33,676 nucleotides of DNA from Bifidobacteriaceae bacterium (GTDB lineage: Bacteria; Actinomycetota; Actinomycetes; Actinomycetales; WQXJ01). Under the pieces are notes generated by a model. It saw only the letters and a program-made list of their open reading frames with translations. It was not told the DNA's origin and did no database searches. The position numbers were made by a program, and so were the translations under genes. The stretch lies in the NCBI GenBank assembly GCA_031278675.1, contig JAITJY010000318.1, forward strand, positions 1-33,676, read 5' to 3'. Below, in pieces: positions 1 to 7,870 of this stretch (its first letter is position 1; every line of letters starts with the position of its first letter).

Positions 1-1
1 G

Positions 2-194
2 ACCGGAAGCGGCGCAGGGCTCTGACCTGGGGAAACACGTCCGGGGGGAGTTCGCGGTGATCACCCGGGCTGGGGTGGGGGGCGCGGAAGTCTACACTTC
101 TCGTCGCGGGCGGGAGAAGTGTGGGAATCGTCACGCCGACCTGCGTCGGCGGCTACCGGGCCGGAAGCGATGCAGGGCTCTGACCTGCGGAGAC
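2..194. repeat. imperfect direct repeat pair downstream of the GST operon
   Basis: A stretch of about 35 nt at 2-36 recurs at 160-194 with a few substitutions. Both copies carry the core GCAGGGCTCTGACCTG and are followed by GGGCTGG-rich sequence. The copies are 158 bp apart and lie between the window edge and the stop codon of the last operon gene. The first 239 bases hold no convincing gene. The pair may be a remnant of a duplicated gene tail or a dispersed intergenic repeat; no function can be assigned. Confidence 0.5.
94..122. terminator. stem-loop downstream of the GST/ABC operon
   Basis: ACACTTCTC at 94-102 pairs perfectly with GAGAAGTGT at 114-122 around an 11-nt G-rich loop. A second hairpin, GCCGAC-CTGC-GTCGGC, lies at 135-150. 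Both sit 90-145 nt past the operon's last stop codon on the minus strand, where a terminator is expected. Neither has a clear U-tract, so an operator for a gene beyond the window edge is the alternative. Confidence 0.35.
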
Positions 195-239
195 GCGGGC
201 TGGAGTGGGCTGGGGCCGTGGCCCCGGGAGAGCGAGGGG

Positions 240-1307
240 TTACGGGCGGGCGAAGCGCCAGAGTTCGTAGGAGCCCCCGGAGCCTGGGCCGGAGTACTGG
301 GGGGCGCCGCCCACCAGGGCCTCGCGGCCTGCCGGTTCGCGCCACAGCTCCAAATGTTCGGCCGGAGTGGGCAGGTCGTCGGTCGAGCCCTGGAAACCGG
401 AACGGTATTCGCCTGAAGCGTCCGGGAGCAGCCCCAGGTAGCGGAGTTCCACCTCGTCGGTGAACCCTTGGGCGAACAGGTCACGGGCGTAGGCCCAGAG
501 ATTCGGGAAGTCGACCACCCGCGGCGCCGCCCCGACCTTCGCGATCAGCCCCGGCCGGTACCCGCGGTCGAACGAGGACAACGTCTGGAACAGACGCACA
601 TCAGAGTCGGTGATCGCGTCACCGAACAAGTACCGCCGCGAAGCCAACCTGAAGTCCAAGTCCGCCAAGCGGGCCAGGAACACGTTCTTCGCAGCCTGGG
701 CCGCCCCTTGACTGGTCGCGAAGATCACCTTGTAGGTCCCGTTGTTGATGTCGTCGAACAACTGCTGGTTCAGCAGGTCGATCTCCTGCCGCAACGCGAC
801 CGGGTACAGATCAGGCGCGCCATCAGCGTGCCACGGCGACCACACCGTCTCCCAGTCCAGACTGAGAGTGTGGTAGTTGTTGGACACGACCCGGCCCGTC
901 TCGATGTCGATCACGCTGGGCGACGTTCCCCGCCCCTGATAGGCGGGATCGGTGGCGCGGTAAAGAGCGTTGAGCCGGTCCACGCCGAGGCGCTCGGCCA
1001 CACCGCCAGGGACCCGATCGATGACCCAGCCATCCTGGTCGCGGCCGTCCAGGATCTCTTGGGGCACGGCATCGTCGGGGATGCCCAGCAGACGCAGCAC
1101 TATCCGTTGGCGCCGGGCCCAGCCGCAGCCGGGGCAGCCCAACAGGTGATAGCGGCCCGGCTCTGGCGGGATTTGGCCGTCGCCCCAACCGAACCGTGCC
1201 GGGAAGTAGTTGCGTTGGCGCCGGAATCCGCCGTCGGGCGTCTGTTCCACCGAGGTTTCAGGGAACGCCGGCGGGCTGTCGGGGCGCTCGTTGTCAGTCG
1301 TGGTCAT
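240..1307 (-). CDS. glutathionyl-hydroquinone reductase-like GST with CxxC
   Basis: A 355-residue protein of the Xi/Omega-type glutathione S-transferase group (YqjG/ECM4-like). The N-terminal thioredoxin-fold region contains GRYHLLGCPGCGWARR (about residues 51-66). The usual second region with a Val-Ser-aligned stretch and an all-alpha C-terminal domain follows, with YLFGDAITDSDVRLF and NLWAYARDLF characteristic of the family. Family members reduce glutathionyl-quinone conjugates through one cysteine in a CPWAHR-type motif. Here the aligned cysteine is Cys61 in CGWARR, and an extra Cys58 gives CPGC. It is the last gene of the operon, 10 bp after its paralogue; an AAGGAG site overlaps that gene's TAA stop, so the two are probably translationally coupled. 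The thiol used is unknown: most actinobacteria make mycothiol rather than glutathione. Confidence 0.85.
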   Translation of the reverse strand: MTTTDNERPDSPPAFPETSVEQTPDGGFRRQRNYFPARFGWGDGQIPPEPGRYHLLGCPGCGWARRQRIVLRLLGIPDDAVPQEILDGRDQDGWVIDRVPGGVAERLGVDRLNALYRATDPAYQGRGTSPSVIDIETGRVVSNNYHTLSLDWETVWSPWHADGAPDLYPVALRQEIDLLNQQLFDDINNGTYKVIFATSQGAAQAAKNVFLARLADLDFRLASRRYLFGDAITDSDVRLFQTLSSFDRGYRPGLIAKVGAAPRVVDFPNLWAYARDLFAQGFTDEVELRYLGLLPDASGEYRSGFQGSTDDLPTPAEHLELWREPAGREALVGGAPQYSGPGSGGSYELWRFARP

Positions 1308-1317
1308 AGCTGTCTCC

Positions 1318-2436
1318 TTAGTCGTTCGGGTAGGACCAGTCGATCTGTGGCGGATCGGGAATGATCCCAGTGGGATTGATGTGTCGTTGTGTGCCGTAGT
1401 AGTGCCGGATGATCTGGTCCAGCTTGGTGGTGTCGCGGAATTCCGCCCGAGTCATCAAACGCCGGGCGTACGCCCACAGCGCCGGGTAGTCCCGCAATTG
1501 GCGCCGCGCCAGTTTGAAATGCCCGTAGTACACCGGGTCGAACCGGACCAGTGTGACCCAAGTCTGGACGTCCACGAACGTGAGTTGTTCCCCCAGCAAG
1601 TTGGCGCACGATGCCGTCAACTCCTTTTCCAGCTGATCCAACGTCGCGTACACGTCCTCCACGGCGGCGTCGTGATCCGTTTGCGACGCGGTGAATCCAG
1701 CGCGGTAGACGCCTTGGTTCAACCCCCAGGCCACGTGTTCCGCCAGGGCGGACTGCGTTTCGGCCAACTCTGCGGGGGCCAGGTCGAGGTCCCGGTTCCG
1801 CGTCGCGTATGCGCGCAGACCATTCGCGAGGTCCAAGTAGATCGTGGGGTAGTGGTTCGACACGATCCGGCCCGCGTGTTTGTCCCATAAAGCGGGGACG
1901 GAGACGTGGCCCGAATAGACGCCTCCCGGCGAGGAGGAATCGTATGCCTCCGACAGATAGGCGAAGCCGCGGCCGCCGGTGTCAAGCGTGATTCCGTCAC
2001 CGTGGCGGAAAGCCCAACCGCGGCCGTCGCGGATCGGATCGACCACGCTGACGCTGACCGCCTCCTCCAGCCCGTACAGCGCCCGAATGATCAACGCGCG
2101 GTGCGCGTATGGGCAGGCGTAGGACACGTAGAGGTGGTAGCGGCCGCCTTCCGCGGGGAATTCCGGTTCGCCGATCCTGCCCTTGAATGGGTAGCGGTCA
2201 GCTTGTGGCCCGACGAGGGGCCGTGCCAGCGGCCCCCGTGGCTGGTAGATGGAGCCGTGGGTCTCGAAGTCGGCGGGGTCGGCGACGCGTGGCGAGGGCG
2301 GCACGCTGGGCGCGGGGCGGGTCGGCGCCGTGCCGGGCGGGACCTCGGCAGCCGCGGATCTGGGCGCGGGGCGGGTCGGCGCCGGGTCGGGCGGGACCTG
2401 GCCCGCCCCGGCCCCGCGCGCCGGGCTTGTGCTCAT
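1318..2436 (-). CDS. glutathionyl-hydroquinone reductase-like GST (CPYAHR)
   Basis: A 372-residue GST-family protein, paralogous to the next gene in the operon. It has a Pro/Ala-rich N-terminal extension (about residues 1-60), then GRYHLYVSYACPYAHR with the canonical single catalytic Cys108, then an all-alpha C-terminal domain containing LTFVDVQTWVTLVRFDPVY and ALWAYARRL. The family strips thiols from quinone or aryl conjugates in the cytoplasm. I chose the ATG at 2436 because it overlaps the TGA of the substrate-binding protein gene as ATGA; an in-frame start at 2523 would run deep into that gene. The extension carries two near-identical 39-nt direct repeats, so its exact sequence probably matters little. 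Confidence 0.87.
   Translation of the reverse strand: MSTSPARGAGAGQVPPDPAPTRPAPRSAAAEVPPGTAPTRPAPSVPPSPRVADPADFETHGSIYQPRGPLARPLVGPQADRYPFKGRIGEPEFPAEGGRYHLYVSYACPYAHRALIIRALYGLEEAVSVSVVDPIRDGRGWAFRHGDGITLDTGGRGFAYLSEAYDSSSPGGVYSGHVSVPALWDKHAGRIVSNHYPTIYLDLANGLRAYATRNRDLDLAPAELAETQSALAEHVAWGLNQGVYRAGFTASQTDHDAAVEDVYATLDQLEKELTASCANLLGEQLTFVDVQTWVTLVRFDPVYYGHFKLARRQLRDYPALWAYARRLMTRAEFRDTTKLDQIIRHYYGTQRHINPTGIIPDPPQIDWSYPND
2307..2399. repeat. 39-nt direct repeat inside the GST gene
   Basis: The segments 2307-2345 and 2361-2399 match at about 37 of 39 positions, 54 bp apart. They encode the duplicated VPP/APTRPAP stretch of the GST's N-terminal extension. The spacing is a multiple of three, so gain or loss of one unit keeps the frame. 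Confidence 0.75.
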
Positions 2437-4163
2437 TCGTCGATCCAGACGGTGGTGGCCCCAGCGGGCTGTCCCGTGGCGTCGAGGGTCGTGATGCCGT
2501 GCACCGAAACCTTGGCGGCCCACGTGTCCTGAGTCTGATAGAGCGGCAACACATATGCCTTGTCCAGCGTCACATAGCTCTGCAGCGTGGTGTAGGCGGC
2601 CAAACGCTTGGCGGAGTCGGTGGTGAAACGGCCCTCGTCGATCAGTTTCTCCAGCGTGGAGTCGTTGAACTTCCCGCGGGCGATGTACCCCCGCGCCGGG
2701 TCAGACGCGTAATAGAGCAGGTCAAGACCCGTCACCGGGTCGGGCCCGCCGTACGAGTTGTCGAAGATCTCGTAGTCGTTGGCAGCCGCGCGCTCGGATT
2801 CGGTGCCTAGGTCGACGATGTCGTAGACGTAGTTGATCCCGACGTTCTGTTTGAGGGCCGCACCGATCGCGATGGCCAATTGATCCCGTGACTCACGCAC
2901 GAAGTCAGCGCCTGAGACCGCCCGGACCGTCAGCCTCTCGCCGTTCTTGATCCGGAAGCCGTCGCTGTCGCGTTCAGTCCAGCCCGCCTCGTCCAGTAGG
3001 CGGTTCGCCTCGTCGATGTTTGTCGCCGCCCACCCGATCAGCGACTGGTCCGGGAACGGGCCGATGTCGGAGATCGGCAGCCAAGCCCTCTCATAAGCGC
3101 CCTGATAGATGGTGTTCAGCAACGCCTGATAGTCAGCGCCGAGGATGAAGGCTCGGCGCACGTTCTCGTCGTCGAACGGCGTGCGAGACACATTCAGGTA
3201 ATAGGCGTAAGGCAGTCCGCCCACAAAAGTGCGGTGGTACTGGAATGAGTCGGAGTCCGCGAAGACCGACACGTCGAGGGGCTGTATGTCGGAGGCGACG
3301 TCGACCTGGCCCTGCTGCAACGCCCCGGTGCGAGTGGAGCCTTCAGCGAAGGTCCGGTAGGTCACCTTGTCGAGGTAGGCCTGAGGGTGGTCCGCCCGGT
3401 CAGCTGTCGCCGCCCAGGCGTAGTCGGCCCGCTTGACAAGCACCAACTCGGTGTTGGCCGTGAACGATTCGATGGTGAACGGACCCACCCCAGCCAATTC
3501 GGGGCCACCGGATTCCAACACGTCCTGCGGCAACGCCAGCGAAGCTGGCGAAAGCGGCGTGGACTGCCGGGACGAAAGGAAGATCAGGAACTGGATGTCC
3601 GGTTCGGTCAGCTTGAATTCGATGGTCTTGGAGTCGACCTTGCTGTAGCTGTCCAAGAACCTGAGCCCACCGGGTGGCGAGGTCAGATAAACGCCGTCGA
3701 GCAGCTTGTCGATGGTCGCGACAACCGCGTCCGCGTCCAGCGCCGCGCCGTCGGAGAACGTGACGCCGTCCCGGAGGGTCAGGGTGTAGGTCAGGCCGTC
3801 CTCTGACTGCGTGTAACCCTGCGCCAACCATGGCTGGAACTTGCCTTCCGCGTCCTGGAAAAGGTACGTGGAGAACACGTTGAACAGGATCGGATTGGCC
3901 TTGTCTTGGCCGTTGCGATGCGGGTTGACCGTAGCGAGTTTGGTTTCGATCGCCCAGATCAGCTCACCGCCGTCACGCGGTGTGGCCGAAGCGCCGGCGC
4001 CCGTCGTGGGCGTGGCGGGCTTGTCGGCCGAACCGCAGCCCGCCAGGACGGTGGCAGCGAGGGCCACCGTCATGATGGCGGCTAGCGGGGCGGCGCGCCG
4101 GTGGCGCCGCGGCGCGCGGCGCCACCTCGATCCGGTTTGCGATGCTTCGGTGGGAACTGACAT
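2433..4163 (-). CDS. ABC transporter substrate-binding lipoprotein, peptide/nickel family (SBP_bac_5)
   Basis: A 576-residue extracytoplasmic binding protein for a DppA/OppA-type importer. It has an Arg-rich N-terminus, a hydrophobic segment (about 24-40) and a lipobox LAGC with Cys43 as the lipidated residue. Family hallmarks follow: ETKLATVNPHR, LAQGYTQSEDGLTYTLTLRDGV and a DNSYGGPDPVTGLDLLYY-like C-terminal lobe. The start is supported by an AAGGAG site 7 nt before the ATG. It lies 38 bp after the ATPase gene, and its TGA overlaps the next ATG. It would capture the peptide-like ligand outside the membrane. The ligand cannot be read from the sequence; GST and acetyltransferase neighbours suggest a thiol-containing peptide or S-conjugate. 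Confidence 0.92.
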   Translation of the reverse strand: MSVPTEASQTGSRWRRAPRRHRRAAPLAAIMTVALAATVLAGCGSADKPATPTTGAGASATPRDGGELIWAIETKLATVNPHRNGQDKANPILFNVFSTYLFQDAEGKFQPWLAQGYTQSEDGLTYTLTLRDGVTFSDGAALDADAVVATIDKLLDGVYLTSPPGGLRFLDSYSKVDSKTIEFKLTEPDIQFLIFLSSRQSTPLSPASLALPQDVLESGGPELAGVGPFTIESFTANTELVLVKRADYAWAATADRADHPQAYLDKVTYRTFAEGSTRTGALQQGQVDVASDIQPLDVSVFADSDSFQYHRTFVGGLPYAYYLNVSRTPFDDENVRRAFILGADYQALLNTIYQGAYERAWLPISDIGPFPDQSLIGWAATNIDEANRLLDEAGWTERDSDGFRIKNGERLTVRAVSGADFVRESRDQLAIAIGAALKQNVGINYVYDIVDLGTESERAAANDYEIFDNSYGGPDPVTGLDLLYYASDPARGYIARGKFNDSTLEKLIDEGRFTTDSAKRLAAYTTLQSYVTLDKAYVLPLYQTQDTWAAKVSVHGITTLDATGQPAGATTVWIDE

Positions 4164-4201
4164 GGGATTCTCCTTAGTTGTCTGAGGCCCGGGGGCCGTT
4201 G

Positions 4202-6013
4202 TCAGCCGTTGCGGTGGCTTTGGGCTTGGTCGGGTAGCTGGGGGATGGCCGCGATCAGCGACTTGGTGTAAGGGTGGAGCGGGTTGGCGAACACGTCTTG
4301 CACGTCGCCTGATTCGACGACGTGGCCTTGAGTCATCACAAGCACGTGGTCCACCAGATGGTGGACCACGCCCAGATCGTGTGAGATGAACACCAACGCT
4401 GTGCCTGCGGCCTTGTTGAGATCGTCCAGCAAGTCAAGGATCTGCGCCTGGATGGACACGTCTAACGCGGAGACCGGCTCGTCGCAGACTATGACCTTGG
4501 GCCGCAGCGCCAAGGCCCGTGCGATCGCCACGCGCTGGGCTTGGCCCCCTGACAGGGTTCGCGGGTGGCGGCGCAGCAAGTCCCGCTCCAAATCGACCAG
4601 CGTGGCCAAGTCTTCGACTCGCGCCGCCACATCGGCCTTGTCGGCCGTGCCACGCAGCGGTTCAGCGATCACCTCGGCCACCGTGTATCTGGGGTCGAAG
4701 GACCCGACCGAGTCCTGCGAGATGAACTGCGCCGCGTGCCGCAATGCCACCCGTTGGTCTTTCGGTTGGCCGGTCCACGGCCGCCCTTGGACCAGGACTT
4801 GGCCTGAATCCGCTGTCTCCAAGCCGAGCAGGAGGCGGGCCAGAGTTGATTTGCCGGACCCGGATTCGCCCACCACGCCCAGCCTGTCGCCCGGGAAGAC
4901 TTCAAGCGACACATTCACCACCGCCCGCCTGAGCCCGCCGCCGGGCAGCGGAAACGTCTTGGTCAGGGATTCGGCGGCCAGGACCGGCGCGGCGCGGGTC
5001 CCCGCTTCGCGGGCCGCGGGCGCGGGTGTGACGCCAGCCGCGTCCACGTGATCCGGGCCGCCCCCCGGGGATGCGACGCTCACCGTCCCGCTATCCGGCG
5101 CGGCGGGCCGGCCCGTCGCCGGGCCCGCCAGCCGCGCCGCCTTCGCCGAATCCACCCGCGCGTCGCTGAGCCGCCGCCCGCGTGACGCCGCCGAAGGCAC
5201 GGCGGCCAGCAACCCCTTGGTGTAAGGGTGCTTGGGATCACCCAACACCTGCGCGGGTGATCCCTCTTCGACGGCGACGCCATCGCGCAACACGACTATG
5301 TGGTCGGCTAAAGCCAAGACCACAGCTAGATCGTGCGAGATCATGAGCAGAGCGGTGCCGCGCGCCGCCCGCTCGCGCAGGAGCGCCAGAATCTGGGCCT
5401 GAACAGTCACATCAAGGGCGGTGGTCGGCTCGTCGACGATCAACAGCGCCGGATCCGCCGCTAAAGCTGAGGCGATCAGCGCGCGTTGGCGCAGCCCCCC
5501 GGACAGCTGATGCGAATACTGGCGTGCCCGCACCTGAGGATCCGGTATGCCCACGTCCGCGAGCAACTCGTGGACCCGGCCAAGGCGCTCGCGGCGCGGC
5601 GCCGTGCGGTGGATCCGCAGCGGCTCCGCCACCTCCCGTGCCACAGTCCGCAGCGGATCCAACGACGTCAACGCGTCCTGGAACACGAACCCGATCCGGG
5701 CGCCGCGCAGTTCCCGCCAGCGCCGCTCGGACAACCGGACGGAATCGTGCCCGAAGATCTCGAAGCGGGAGGCGCTGACCTGGGCGTGTTCGCCTGCCAA
5801 ACCCACCAACGTCCGGGCGGTGACGGACTTGCCGGACCCAGACTCGCCCACCAAAGCGGTGACCCGTCCCGGCAGGATGTCGAAGCTGAGGCCCCGCACC
5901 GCCCGGACGGCGGGCCGGCCCGGGAAGGTGACGGCGAGGTCGCGGACGCTGACGAGGGGTTTGAGCGCGGTCGCGGCGGACGGCATCGGGCGCTGGGTGG
6001 TCAGGAGGCTCAC
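4202..6013 (-). CDS. dual ATP-binding protein of peptide ABC importer (DppD-DppF type)
   Basis: A 603-residue protein with two complete nucleotide-binding domains, like GsiA or fused DppDF. Domain 1 has Walker A GESGSGKS at about 56-63, signature LSGGLRQR at about 170 and Walker B LLIVDEP near 190. Domain 2 has Walker A GESGSGKST near 382, signature LSGGQAQR and Walker B VIVCDEP. Each ends with the oligopeptide-transporter motif HPYTKGLLAAVP or HPYTKSLIAAIP. A Pro/Ala-rich linker of about 65 residues joins them. I chose the GTG at 6013 because it overlaps the upstream permease's TGA as GTGA; the frame stays open far upstream, but only as a shadow of the permease gene. It energises transport through the two permeases. 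Confidence 0.93.
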   Translation of the reverse strand: MSLLTTQRPMPSAATALKPLVSVRDLAVTFPGRPAVRAVRGLSFDILPGRVTALVGESGSGKSVTARTLVGLAGEHAQVSASRFEIFGHDSVRLSERRWRELRGARIGFVFQDALTSLDPLRTVAREVAEPLRIHRTAPRRERLGRVHELLADVGIPDPQVRARQYSHQLSGGLRQRALIASALAADPALLIVDEPTTALDVTVQAQILALLRERAARGTALLMISHDLAVVLALADHIVVLRDGVAVEEGSPAQVLGDPKHPYTKGLLAAVPSAASRGRRLSDARVDSAKAARLAGPATGRPAAPDSGTVSVASPGGGPDHVDAAGVTPAPAAREAGTRAAPVLAAESLTKTFPLPGGGLRRAVVNVSLEVFPGDRLGVVGESGSGKSTLARLLLGLETADSGQVLVQGRPWTGQPKDQRVALRHAAQFISQDSVGSFDPRYTVAEVIAEPLRGTADKADVAARVEDLATLVDLERDLLRRHPRTLSGGQAQRVAIARALALRPKVIVCDEPVSALDVSIQAQILDLLDDLNKAAGTALVFISHDLGVVHHLVDHVLVMTQGHVVESGDVQDVFANPLHPYTKSLIAAIPQLPDQAQSHRNG

Positions 6014-6840
6014 GCGGTCCGCCTTTCGTAGCGGCGCTGCAGGTGGCGGCCGACCACCGTGGCCGCGATCACCACTGAGGTGATGGCGACCCCCGGGAAC
6101 ACGCCGGTCCACCAGGCGTTGCGCAGGTAGTTGCGGGATTCGGACAACATCAGGCCCCATTCGGCGGCGGGCGGCTGCGGCCCCAGCCCCAGGAATGAGA
6201 GCCCGGAGGAACCGATGATCGCGCTGCCTAAGCCGATCGTCGCCACCACGGGAAGCGCCCCGAGCGCATTCGGGATGACGTGCCGCACCGCGATGCGCGC
6301 CGGGCTGACCGCGTAGGTTTTGGCCTGGTCCACGTACAAGGACGTGGCCGCCACACGCGCCTGGGAACGTGACAGCCGGGCGTAGATCGGCAGGCCGCCC
6401 AACCCGAGCGCGAGTATCAGGTTCCAGATCCCAGGGCCCGTGAACGTGATCAGGAGCAGCGCCAGCAGCACGCCCGGGAACGCGCACAGCACGTCGACCG
6501 CCCGCGAGATCACCTGATCGAGCCAGCGCGGCCCCAATCCCGCGAACCCGCCCAAGGCGACCCCGGCCAAAGCCGCCAAGACCGTCGCTCCCAGCCCGAT
6601 CAGCAGGGAATACCGGGCGCCATAGACCACCCTGGTGTAGACGTCCCGGCCCTGCAGGTCGGTGCCGGCGATGTGTCGCGCGCTGGGCGCCAGGTTCGAT
6701 TGGGCCGGATCGGCGTACAGCGGGTCCGCGTTGGTCAGCAGCTCCGGCCAGGCGGCGGCCAAGGCAGCCAAAGCCAACACCGTCCCAGCCACGATCGCGC
6801 CCCAGGGAGCGGCCCGGAGCGCCCTCAGTTTGTCCGTCAT
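6010..6840 (-). CDS. peptide-type ABC transporter permease (DppC family)
   Basis: A 276-residue inner-membrane permease. It has an N-terminal membrane segment, then the DppC-type motif GTDLQGRDVYTRVVYGARYSL, several membrane spans, the coupling-loop region RHVIPNALGALPVVATIGLG and SGLSFLGLG...PPAAEWGLML typical of this family. It would form the translocation pore with the adjacent DppB-type permease. The ATG is preceded by GAAGGAGAGGTC, and the gene lies 10 bp after the DppB gene. Its TGA overlaps the ATPase's GTG by 4 bp. Length is slightly short but normal for the family. Confidence 0.93.
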   Translation of the reverse strand: MTDKLRALRAAPWGAIVAGTVLALAALAAAWPELLTNADPLYADPAQSNLAPSARHIAGTDLQGRDVYTRVVYGARYSLLIGLGATVLAALAGVALGGFAGLGPRWLDQVISRAVDVLCAFPGVLLALLLITFTGPGIWNLILALGLGGLPIYARLSRSQARVAATSLYVDQAKTYAVSPARIAVRHVIPNALGALPVVATIGLGSAIIGSSGLSFLGLGPQPPAAEWGLMLSESRNYLRNAWWTGVFPGVAITSVVIAATVVGRHLQRRYERRTA

Positions 6841-6850
6841 GACCTCTCCT

Positions 6851-7870
6851 TCAAGCGCTGGCCGGCCCGCGGAGGCGGGGGTCGAGCAGGATTCCGAATA
6901 TGTCGACCGCCGTCGAGGCGATCACGTACGCGGCGGTCGTGACGATCGCCGCGCCGAGGATCAACGGCACGTCCTTGACCGTGACCGCCGAGACCGCGAC
7001 CTGCCCCAGCCCGGGCCGGCCGAAAACCGTTTCCACGAACACCGCGCCGCCCAACAGCGAACCGATCGTCAACCCCGCCACGGTGATGCCCGGCAGGGTG
7101 GCGTGCCGCAGCGCGTGGTGGTAGCGCACCCCGGCGTGGCCGAGCCCCCGGGTCCGCGCGGTCAGCGCGAAGGGCTGTTCCATGGCCCGGTCGATCCCTT
7201 CGCTCAACACTTGGGCGAAGTAGAACCCGCACGGTATGGCGATGGCCGCGACCGGCAAGACCAGCCCTTGCCAACTGTCCGCGTCCACCACCGAGAACCA
7301 GCCCAGCTGGAACGAGAAGATCGCCAGGAGCACAATCGCCAGCCAGAACGGCGGCGCGGACAGGAACACCAATTGCACGGCGTTCGAGACGGGCCGAACC
7401 CCCCGCCGCTTGGTGGTCGAGATGTAGGCCACCACAAACCCGATCGCCAGCATCCCGAGCCCGGCCAGAGCCGCGAGCTTGAAAGTCGGGGCCATGGCCT
7501 CGGCGATCAGCTCCCCCACGGGCCGGCGCAGCACGTAGCTGGTGCCGAAATCACCCGACGGGATGCGCTGCAGGTACGTCAAGTACTGCGCCCAGACCGG
7601 CTGGTCCAGACCCCAGCGCTCCACCACGGCGGCCCGCGCCAGCGGGTCGTCGCGGTTCTCCCCGAGCAGCAAGGAAACCGTGTCCCCTGGGGCCAGGTGC
7701 ACCGCGAGGAAGGTCACGGTGACGGCCGCCCACAACACGAACACGGCGGTCGCCAGCCGGATCGCGATCAGCCGGGCCGCGGCCGACCGGCGCCGCCTCC
7801 GACTGGTGGGCGCCTCGTCTGCGCAGCCGACCACAGCTACGGCCGGGTCTAGGCAGAAGTGGACGGTCAT
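6851..7870 (-). CDS. peptide-type ABC transporter permease (DppB family)
   Basis: A 339-residue permease. A cytosolic Arg-rich N-terminus (RRRRRSAAARL) precedes the first membrane span. Family signatures follow: APGDTVSLLLGEN, WGLDQPVWAQYLTYL, GDFGTSYVLRRPVGELI, then the coupling loop YHHALRHATLPGITVAGLTIGSL and ETVFGRPGLGQ. It pairs with the DppC-type protein to form the membrane channel. The ATG overlaps the TGA of the upstream acetyltransferase-GST gene as ATGA, tying transporter and enzyme expression together. The substrate cannot be assigned from the permease. Confidence 0.93.
   Translation of the reverse strand: MTVHFCLDPAVAVVGCADEAPTSRRRRRSAAARLIAIRLATAVFVLWAAVTVTFLAVHLAPGDTVSLLLGENRDDPLARAAVVERWGLDQPVWAQYLTYLQRIPSGDFGTSYVLRRPVGELIAEAMAPTFKLAALAGLGMLAIGFVVAYISTTKRRGVRPVSNAVQLVFLSAPPFWLAIVLLAIFSFQLGWFSVVDADSWQGLVLPVAAIAIPCGFYFAQVLSEGIDRAMEQPFALTARTRGLGHAGVRYHHALRHATLPGITVAGLTIGSLLGGAVFVETVFGRPGLGQVAVSAVTVKDVPLILGAAIVTTAAYVIASTAVDIFGILLDPRLRGPASA

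Noticed and set aside
6014..6487. Upstream extension of the double-ATPase frame to 6487
   Set aside because: The extra 158 residues are an out-of-frame reading of the DppC-type permease; the GTGA overlap at 6010-6013 gives the start.
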